The notes under the pieces: generated by a model
Database searches by the model: none
The model's input: only the letters and a program-made list of their open reading frames with translations
What the model was told of the DNA's origin: nothing
Source of the DNA: Candidatus Hydrogenedentota bacterium
GTDB taxonomy: Bacteria; Hydrogenedentota; Hydrogenedentia; Hydrogenedentales; CAITNO01
Assembly: GCA_007124105.1 (NCBI GenBank)
Contig: SLFT01000048.1
Span: 1-7,007, forward strand
Length of the DNA: 7,007 bases
Reading direction: 5' to 3'
Part shown: in pieces, positions 1 to 5,066 of the stretch
Numbering within the stretch: position 1 is the stretch's first letter
Layout: each line of letters starts with the position of its first letter
Made by a program: the position numbers and the translations under genes

Positions 1-131
1 CAAATAAACACAGATTTTTTTGCGTTGGTGTTCCGAAAAACAAGACATTGTATATGAGTATGATACGCGAAACTTGCAAAAAGTTGTCAGCCAGCCCGGG
101 TTAAGCGCCTACAAGAAAATTCTTTCTTATT

Positions 132-157
132 CGTGTCTATCTGTGTCCATCTGTGGT
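132..157. repeat. Short period-10 tandem repeat, intergenic
   Basis: Three successive 10-base units, CGTGTCTATC / TGTGTCCATC / TGTGGT(AAAG), repeat with a clear period of 10. An inverted partner sits at the left edge: ACACAGAT at 8-15 matches ATCTGTGT at 139-146. From general experience, strings of this type ('ATCTGTGTCCATCTGTGG') occur many times between genes in environmental bacteria of the PVC and neighbouring phyla; that is recollection, not a search. No coding frame uses it. Its role is unknown. Confidence 0.6.
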
Positions 158-190
158 AAAGTCTTCTGGGTCTCCTTTTCTGTTCGCTGA

Positions 191-246
191 CACCACCACC
201 ACCACCACCACCAAACCCTAAGGAATATGCTGGTGGTGGTGGTGGT
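191..246. repeat. CCA/TGG triplet inverted repeat with 17-base loop
   Basis: The left arm is an uninterrupted CAC/CCA triplet run at 191-213. The right arm is a TGG triplet run at 231-246. They can pair over 16 contiguous bases, in several registers because of the triplet period, leaving a 17-base loop at 214-230. The loop contains the near-symmetric CCTAAGG and, on the minus strand, the TAG stop of the LamG gene. On the plus strand the stem is followed by TTTT (247-250 region), so it looks like an intrinsic terminator for plus-strand transcripts. On the minus strand no U-tract follows, so it is a poor terminator there. It may instead be a mobile or slippage-prone repeat. Confidence 0.7.
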
Positions 247-868
247 TTTCCGGGACATCATTCAGGGGCTGTCTGTTGTCCGGATTGCCGCAGTCCTCCC
301 AGTTCGCGTCGCCGGCGTAGCGGTAAACGCGTCCGGTTTCATCCGCGCCTGATTCGCAGGTGGCCGCGAAGAGGTCGCCCTTGTATACCGCCATCGCAAA
401 AATAAACACGGCATTGCCCGGTCGGCCGCAATCGCGCCATGGCCCCGGCGCAACGCCATTGTCCATGCCCGCGAACACGTTGCGGTGGTTGGGCTGCGAA
501 TTGGACACGCCGCCGTAGTTTGCCAGTCCAAAGTTAATGCCCCGGCGCGCGTCCGCGTCGTACTTGCCCAGCAGGTCGCCCAGCCCATCATCCAAGGCCG
601 CCTCGGTGAAGACCCACAGGGACACGGTAAAATCGCCCTGGCCGAAAGGCAGCAGTGGGTTGTGCGCAACTTCGATGAAGGCCTGACGTCCGTCAAAACG
701 CGCGGCCTGTGCGCCGTCAGGCGCGGGCGTGGAAAAGGAAACCCCATGATTCACGCCGCGCAGCGCGGCGCCGGAGTAGTCGCGGCTGTCTTCCTGCAAC
801 GGCCAATAGGCCACGGGCGCGGCGCCCAGCAGCGCCGCCATCACGGCAATCGCGTTAACGGCTGTCAT
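218..868 (-). CDS. Exported LamG-domain protein, apparently truncated at its C-terminus
   Basis: This encodes 216 residues. I chose the ATG at 868-866 because AAGAGG lies six bases upstream and it begins a clean signal peptide: hydrophobic residues 3-18, likely cut after APVA near residue 20. Without that choice, a GTG at 961 would add a basic 31-residue stretch and has no ribosome binding site. After the signal, AYWPL, the 'ARFDG' strand and 'DFTVSLWV' are typical of a LamG/concanavalin-like jelly roll (about residues 20-130). This is followed by what looks like the first blades of a beta-propeller: 'WRDCGRPG', 'AVYKGDLFAAT', 'GRVYRYAG' and 'WEDCGNP'. Family proteins of this layout normally continue through more such blades. 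Here the frame runs into the TGG triplet arm, ends in NHHHHQHIP and stops, so the 3' part seems lost. The product is secreted or surface-associated; its ligand is unknown. It lies 89 bases after the glycosyltransferase on the same strand. It may be a decaying gene. Confidence 0.72.
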   Translation of the reverse strand: MTAVNAIAVMAALLGAAPVAYWPLQEDSRDYSGAALRGVNHGVSFSTPAPDGAQAARFDGRQAFIEVAHNPLLPFGQGDFTVSLWVFTEAALDDGLGDLLGKYDADARRGINFGLANYGGVSNSQPNHRNVFAGMDNGVAPGPWRDCGRPGNAVFIFAMAVYKGDLFAATCESGADETGRVYRYAGDANWEDCGNPDNRQPLNDVPENHHHHQHIP

Positions 869-874
869 TACATA

Positions 875-880
875 CCTCTT
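875..880 (-). promoter_or_regulatory. Ribosome binding site that fixes the LamG start
   Basis: On the minus strand AAGAGG precedes ATG (868-866) with a six-base gap. It decides for the internal ATG against the upstream GTG at 961-959, which overlaps the glycosyltransferase TGA as GTGA but has no purine-rich site before it. Confidence 0.7.
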
Positions 881-896
881 TCTTATGGTTGGCGTA

Positions 897-914
897 TCCC
901 GGATGCTGCCGGGA
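897..914. other. Small inverted repeat in the spacer between LamG and glycosyltransferase genes
   Basis: TCCCGG and CCGGGA form a perfect six-base stem around a six-base loop. It lies in the 89-base spacer. Neither strand has a T-run after it, so it is not a good intrinsic terminator; it could be an RNA hairpin near the LamG translation start or chance. Confidence 0.3.
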
Positions 915-957
915 AGTTTGATGATTTTCGGTGAACCGCGCCGTCCCTTCCGGGATG

Positions 958-2079
958 TCACGTGATGGTCTTATAGTTATCGTAGGCAGTGAGCGCAATG
1001 GTTTCGAGTTGTCGCGCCACCATTTCCGGCTGGTGTTTTTCGAGGATGGTTTCGCGGGCTTTGGCGCCCAGCGCGGCGCGGAGCCCTGGTTCTTTAATGA
1101 GCCGCATCAACGCGGCGGCGTAAGCATGAACGTCATCGTCGGGCACGATAAGCCCTGTTTCTTCGTGGGTGATGGGATAGGCGGCGCTTTCGCAGGCGAC
1201 CACCGCCTTGCCCGCGGCCATGGCGTTGAGCATCTTAATGGGATAGCCGGACCAGGACACGCGCGGCGCTGCAAATACGGCGTCCTGCGCCAGGAATCGG
1301 TGCAACGCGTCAAAGCCCATGATGGGCGCGATTTCGGCGTCCAGCTGTTCGGCTTTTGCCGCGGTGGCGATGATCAGGCGCGTGTTGGGCATCTTGTTCC
1401 GAACCAGTTTCATGGCGTTGAACAACAGGGGCAGATTCTGATAGGCGTCCAGGTTGCCGGTGTAGATGACCGGCGGCGCGGCTGTTGGGTGTACCGGGGC
1501 CGGCTCGAACAGGCGCGCATCTATGGGCGGCGGTACAACGGAGACCTGTTCCTGCGCGCAGCCCCGCACCACCAGGTGTCCAGCCAGACGCCGGTGCGGC
1601 GCGATAACGGCGTCGGCGCGACGCGGAAAGGTGCGGTCAAGAAAGCGCCCGATTTCCTCGGTAATGCGCGCGTTGTGGAAAAAGTGGGGCAACTCGTCGG
1701 ACATGGCATTGTGCGCGAAATAAAGGATGGGCCGTTTACGGGCGAGCAGCGCCGCGAAAAGGGCCTCGTAATTGTGGGCGCACACGACCTGGATATGATG
1801 CTTTTCGATGACCCGGCGCAAGGCGAACGTGAGCGTAATATCTTGAAATGGTTTGGCAAAGGACGGACCCGGCGCCGTCTTGGCGGCGAAGGGTACGCGC
1901 GCCGCGCGATGCACATGCAGGCCGCTGTGGTCCGCGCCGACGCCGTAGCCGTACACCACCAGATGCACGTCGTGTCCGACGCTTTGCAGGCATTGCGCCG
2001 TGTTGCGCATGAATACCTGGCTGCCCTGCGGCGCCGGGTAGGGGCATGCGCCCACCATTGCAATTCTGAGACTCATCAT
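958..2079 (-). CDS. Family-4 (GT-B) glycosyltransferase
   Basis: This encodes 373 residues, the usual length for GT4 enzymes that move a sugar from a nucleotide-sugar donor onto a lipid- or glycan-linked acceptor at the cytoplasmic face of the membrane. The N-terminal Rossmann half opens with 'RIAMVGACPYPAPQGSQVF' (residues 5-23), the Gly-rich acceptor-side loop. The C-terminal donor half begins at 'VIYTGNL' (204-210) and carries 'SGYPIKMLNAMAAGKAVVA' (277-295) and 'EETGLIVP'. In most GT4 enzymes the donor motif is E-x7-E; here the two positions are Ser277 and Asn285. The 'PIK-x-LN-x-MAAGK' form is a variant I associate with some GT4 subgroups, so activity is not excluded. Two adjacent ATGs (2079 and 2076) start the frame; GGA a few bases upstream suits the second slightly better. 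There is no surrounding polysaccharide cluster, so the acceptor is unknown. It is divergent from the kinase. Confidence 0.88.
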   Translation of the reverse strand: MMSLRIAMVGACPYPAPQGSQVFMRNTAQCLQSVGHDVHLVVYGYGVGADHSGLHVHRAARVPFAAKTAPGPSFAKPFQDITLTFALRRVIEKHHIQVVCAHNYEALFAALLARKRPILYFAHNAMSDELPHFFHNARITEEIGRFLDRTFPRRADAVIAPHRRLAGHLVVRGCAQEQVSVVPPPIDARLFEPAPVHPTAAPPVIYTGNLDAYQNLPLLFNAMKLVRNKMPNTRLIIATAAKAEQLDAEIAPIMGFDALHRFLAQDAVFAAPRVSWSGYPIKMLNAMAAGKAVVACESAAYPITHEETGLIVPDDDVHAYAAALMRLIKEPGLRAALGAKARETILEKHQPEMVARQLETIALTAYDNYKTIT

Positions 2080-2165
2080 CTTATTCCAAGTGCTGCGTTC
2101 TTTTTACTGTGGCCGGAGCATCCTTGTGCCGGCAGCCTTCAAACAACCATCACGCCATACATTTT

Positions 2166-2180
2166 TGACGACCGTCGTCA
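2166..2180. promoter_or_regulatory. Candidate operator palindrome (and overlapping promoter)
   Basis: TGACGAC-C-GTCGTCA is a perfect 7+7 inverted repeat around one base, the size and symmetry of a site for a dimeric helix-turn-helix regulator. It overlaps TTGACG (2165-2170), a 5/6 match to the -35 consensus, and TACTGT follows after exactly 17 bases (2188-2193) as a weak -10. A regulator bound here would cover that promoter. The one-base centre makes an RNA hairpin less likely than a protein site. The regulator is not in the window. Confidence 0.42.
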
Positions 2181-2303
2181 GTGAGTGTACTGTTTTTCCA
2201 GGGGCGGCGTCCACTCGGTTCATGCAGAATACGCAAGACAGACACAACCCGATGCGGCCGCTCTGGTGAAACGAGGGCCATGACCATGCTCCTCTCCTGT
2301 GTA

Positions 2304-2312
2304 TGTTATAAT
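2304..2312 (+). promoter_or_regulatory. Extended -10 promoter for the kinase gene
   Basis: TGTTATAAT is a full match to the extended -10 form TGnTATAAT of sigma-70 promoters. No good -35 is found at 17 bases; the nearest similarity, ATGACC at 2280-2285, is 21 bases away, but extended -10 promoters do not need one. Transcription would begin near 2319, giving a leader of roughly 140 bases before the ATG at 2462. Confidence 0.55.
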
Positions 2313-2448
2313 GGGCAGGGTTCAGGCGCCCGTGTATTTATGAGGCCTTTCACCTGGCCTGGCCGACACCCTTGTGTACCTTTGAAACGACAGAGTGAAT
2401 TCGGGGACATGCCGATGGTCAATTTCCTTATATGCGCACTGTTTTTCT

Positions 2449-2454
2449 GGAAAG
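2449..2454 (+). promoter_or_regulatory. Ribosome binding site that fixes the kinase start
   Basis: GGAAAG lies seven bases before the ATG at 2462. An earlier in-frame ATG at 2432 would add ten residues but has only AT-rich, pyrimidine-containing sequence before it, so the 2462 start is preferred. Confidence 0.55.
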
Positions 2455-2461
2455 ACGGGAC

Positions 2462-4855
2462 ATGACAATAAGCCGCGCAACAGAAGACATTTCTTTGGTG
2501 GTGTGTTATAAGGGCGACACACGCCTGAAAACGCTGGGGAACGCTGCCAAAAAGATCTCGTCGGCCATCCAGCTGTTGGCGGCGAAAGACGTGGCGCATA
2601 TTCTTGCCCATGCGGAAGAAACCCGTCTGGACTGCATTGTACTGGAGCACGACGGCAAGGCATTGCCAATGGCGGCGTATAAGCAGTTACGCGCCAGGGG
2701 CTCTTGCGCGACGACCCCCATCTTAGTGGCAACCAAAGCGGCAAACGTTGCGCCCCTGCTGGAACAGGCGACGCAAACGGCGCTTTCCGACATCTATATG
2801 ACCACGGATTCGCCGCCCGCTGTGCTTGCCGCCGCGCTTACGCTTGTGCGCATCAAAAACGGGGAAGCGGCGTTGCGCACCAGCAACGACTTTCTTGCGT
2901 CGGTGGCGCAGGAACGTTCCAAGGCGCTTCAGGAAAGCGAAGAGCGCTATCGGTTCCTCTTTAACGTGTGCGGCGACGGGGTCATGGCCCTTGAACTTGT
3001 CAGCGGCGAGCCACGGTTGTTGGATGTGAACGATGTGGCGTGTAAATGGCTGGGGTATAGCCGCGAGGAATTGTTTCACATACCATTGCGTCAGTTGACA
3101 ACGCTTGATCGCGTGAACATTGTGCGGGGCCGCCTCGAGAGCATTTTACAGCATAACGAGCTGTTTTTTGAGACCGTATTACGCGCGCGAGACGGCGCGA
3201 AGATACCCCTGGAAATTATGACCCGGTCTTTTACCCTTGAAGAGAACCGGCATGTGGTGGTCGCCCTGGGCAGGCGCGTGGACCCGCCTGCATTGCAGCG
3301 CAAGTCAGCGAGCCTGGAAGATGAGTACCGATTCCTGGCGACGCAGACCGGCCAGATGATTTACGACTGCAACCTTCAGTCGGGCCACCTTATCTGGGGC
3401 GGCGCCGTCGCGCAAACGTCCGGATTCACGCCCCAGCAGCTGGTGCAGGTCGGCTGGGAAGGCTGGCAGGAGCGCATCGCGCCCTCCGACCGACCGCGCG
3501 TTCAAAAGCAACTCGCCGAGGCGCTGCGCATGGTGGGAAAATATCAACTGGAATATCGCATCAACCATAAGTCCGGCGAATTACGGTACGTGGAAGATAA
3601 TGGCGTAGCGCTGCCGGACCCGTCGGGCAAGGCGTACCGTCTGCTTGGCGCGGTGAAGGACATTACCGCGCGCATACGCTCCGAGGAAGAACGCCGCCGC
3701 CTTGACGACGAACTACAGCACTCACAGCGGCTGGAGAGCCTGGGCATGCTCGCAGGCGGCATCGCGCACGACTTCAATAACATACTCGCCGGCATCATCG
3801 GCCTGACCGACCTGGCGCTGCGCGAAGTGCCCACCAGCTCGCTCGCGCACGACGACCTGGTCGAAGCGTTGCAGGCCGCCAACCGCGCGAAAGAACTCGT
3901 AAAGCAGATACTGGCCTTCAGCCGACAATCCAGACAGGAACGCAACCCCATCTACCTGCACATTATCGCCCGCGAGACCATCAAACTGATGCGCGCATCG
4001 CTGCCGCCCATGATCGAAATTATAGATAACGTGGACGCCAATTCCGGCGCCGTCATGGCCAACGCCGCGCAGCTGTACCAGGTGATCACCAATTTCTGCA
4101 CCAACGCCGCACAGGCCATGACCGGGCAAACAGGCAAACTGGAAATACGGGTGCGCAACGTGGAAGTGGATGAGGCAATGGTACAGCAGCATCCCGCATT
4201 GCGGCAGGGGCCGTATGTGGAACTGGCCGTTCAGGACTCGGGACACGGCATGGCGCCGTCCGTGCTGGCCCGCGTATTCGACCCCTTCTACACCACCAAG
4301 GGCCCCGGCGAGGGCACCGGCATGGGACTGGCCGTGGTGCATGGCATCATTACGGACCATGAAGGCGCTGTTTGGGCGGAAAGCAAACTGGGCGTCGGCG
4401 CCACCTTCTACGCCTATCTGCCAAGAATCGCCGGCGTTGTGGTGGAGGATTTCTTTGACAGCGACACCCTGCAACGCGGACATGAACGCATCCTGTTTGT
4501 GGACGACGACGAGGCGGTGCTTCGTTTCGCTGAATCGGCGCTGCCGCGACAGGGCTTCGAGATCACGATATGCCGCAGCGGCGAAGAAGGCCTGAAAACG
4601 TTTCGCGACAATCCCCATCTATTCGACCTGGTGATTACAGACCAGATCATGCCCAAAATGTCAGGGGAAGAACTTGCCGACGCCATCCATGCGCAAACCC
4701 CCGATATTCCGATCATCTTGTTTACCGGGTTCAGCGAGGAGCTCCCCTGGGAACGCCTGCATGAGGTCGGCATCAATGAAGTGGTATTAAAACCAATTAT
4801 CGTCAAAGACCTGGTGGACGCCATACGCCGCGCCATAGACGGCATAACACAATAG
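2462..4855 (+). CDS. Hybrid sensor histidine kinase (pseudo-receiver, PAS-PAS, HisKA, HATPase, receiver)
   Basis: This encodes 797 residues with no signal peptide or membrane helix, so it should be a cytoplasmic sensor. Residues about 8-132 resemble a receiver fold, but the phospho-Asp position is Glu62 ('DCIVLE') and the conserved acidic pocket and Lys are missing. A helical linker (about 137-162) leads to a PAS domain (about 160-270, 'VNDVACKWLGYSREEL') and a PAS_3-like domain with PAC (about 288-405, ending 'GAVKDITARI'). HisKA has 'GGIAHDFNN' with phospho-acceptor His436. The ATPase domain shows the N box (Asn544, Asn548), G1 'DSGHGM' (592-597), F box 'FDPFYTTK' and G2 'GTGMGL' (618-623). 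The C-terminal receiver is intact: Asp681-683, phospho-Asp727, Thr755 and Lys777. It should autophosphorylate at His436 and pass phosphate to Asp727. No DNA-binding output, Hpt protein or partner regulator is next to it, so it is an orphan whose signal and output are unknown. It is divergent from the glycosyltransferase. Confidence 0.95.
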   Translation: MTISRATEDISLVVCYKGDTRLKTLGNAAKKISSAIQLLAAKDVAHILAHAEETRLDCIVLEHDGKALPMAAYKQLRARGSCATTPILVATKAANVAPLLEQATQTALSDIYMTTDSPPAVLAAALTLVRIKNGEAALRTSNDFLASVAQERSKALQESEERYRFLFNVCGDGVMALELVSGEPRLLDVNDVACKWLGYSREELFHIPLRQLTTLDRVNIVRGRLESILQHNELFFETVLRARDGAKIPLEIMTRSFTLEENRHVVVALGRRVDPPALQRKSASLEDEYRFLATQTGQMIYDCNLQSGHLIWGGAVAQTSGFTPQQLVQVGWEGWQERIAPSDRPRVQKQLAEALRMVGKYQLEYRINHKSGELRYVEDNGVALPDPSGKAYRLLGAVKDITARIRSEEERRRLDDELQHSQRLESLGMLAGGIAHDFNNILAGIIGLTDLALREVPTSSLAHDDLVEALQAANRAKELVKQILAFSRQSRQERNPIYLHIIARETIKLMRASLPPMIEIIDNVDANSGAVMANAAQLYQVITNFCTNAAQAMTGQTGKLEIRVRNVEVDEAMVQQHPALRQGPYVELAVQDSGHGMAPSVLARVFDPFYTTKGPGEGTGMGLAVVHGIITDHEGAVWAESKLGVGATFYAYLPRIAGVVVEDFFDSDTLQRGHERILFVDDDEAVLRFAESALPRQGFEITICRSGEEGLKTFRDNPHLFDLVITDQIMPKMSGEELADAIHAQTPDIPIILFTGFSEELPWERLHEVGINEVVLKPIIVKDLVDAIRRAIDGITQ

Positions 4856-4862
4856 ATACTAC

Positions 4863-4884
4863 GGGGGGCGGTATGCCCCTTCTT
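4863..4884 (+). terminator. Weak candidate terminator after the kinase
   Basis: Eight bases past the stop, GGGGC (4865-4869) and GCCCC (4875-4879) form a five-base GC stem with a five-base loop, followed by TTCTT. The stem is short and the T-tract is broken by C, so termination may be partial. Confidence 0.4.
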
Positions 4885-4960
4885 CCCGCCTTCCCCCTGC
4901 CACAAGAAGCGCACCATATATTGTGTTACCCCCAACATGTAGATTCAGGAGCGCTATATC

Positions 4961-4989
4961 TTGTATTTGCCCTCAATATATGGTACAGT
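4961..4989 (+). promoter_or_regulatory. Candidate promoter for the amidase gene
   Basis: TTGTAT (4961-4966) and TACAGT (4984-4989) are separated by 17 bases in an AT-richer patch of the 211-base spacer. An alternative pairing is TTGCCC (4967-4972) with TATAGG (4989-4994) at 16 bases. Both are imperfect. The spot, about 75 bases before the start codon and after a candidate terminator, fits a separate promoter. AGGAGCG also occurs twice here (4947-4953 region and 4992-4998), possibly by chance. Confidence 0.35.
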
Positions 4990-5055
4990 ATAGGAGCGTT
5001 TACGCTTGGAGGCGTCTGGGATGACGCTGTACTACGAATACGCCGTTGTGGCAAT

Positions 5056-5060
5056 GGAGA
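5056..5060 (+). promoter_or_regulatory. Ribosome binding site that fixes a GTG start for the amidase
   Basis: GGAGA sits six bases before GTG (5067-5069). The alternative in-frame TTG codons at 5046 and 5064 lie upstream of it or only three bases after it. No ATG is available near the N-terminus in this frame. Confidence 0.6.
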
Positions 5061-5066
5061 AAATTG

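Larger units (their letters stand above)
2080..2461. other. Divergent intergenic control region
   Basis: These 382 bases separate the minus-strand glycosyltransferase from the plus-strand kinase. I see a perfect palindrome at 2166-2180, a strong extended -10 element at 2304-2312, and small inverted repeats in the transcribed leader (GGGC...GCCC at 2313-2331 and AGGCC...GGCCT at 2343-2360). I recognise no known riboswitch. No frame across it has convincing coding character; the longest open frame (GTG at 2181 to TGA at 2465) runs through the promoter and reads as low-complexity, Arg/Cys-rich translation. I found no clear minus-strand promoter for the glycosyltransferase. Confidence 0.6.

Noticed and set aside
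191..246. CRISPR array or artificial His-tag from the CAC/CCA run
   Set aside because: There are no spaced identical repeats as in CRISPR, and the His codons are only the read-through of one arm of a natural-looking triplet inverted repeat; no vector sequence surrounds it.
869..961. GTG-initiated N-terminal extension of the LamG protein with GTGA overlap to the glycosyltransferase stop
   Set aside because: No ribosome binding site precedes it, and it would bury the signal peptide behind 31 basic residues; the internal ATG has AAGAGG at good spacing.
931..2184. Long plus-strand open frame (417 codons) opposite the glycosyltransferase
   Set aside because: It lies antisense to a clear GT4 gene; its translation is rich in Arg, Gly, His and Val without domain motifs, as expected from a GC-rich antisense shadow.
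2181..2465. 94-codon plus-strand frame in the divergent region
   Set aside because: It runs across the palindrome-proximal region and the extended -10 promoter and has no recognisable domain; only its last 16-18 codons are worth considering as a leader peptide.
3722..4618. Long minus-strand open frame (298 codons) within the kinase gene
   Set aside because: It is antisense to HisKA, HATPase and receiver sequence that is strongly conserved; no motif or ribosome binding site supports it.
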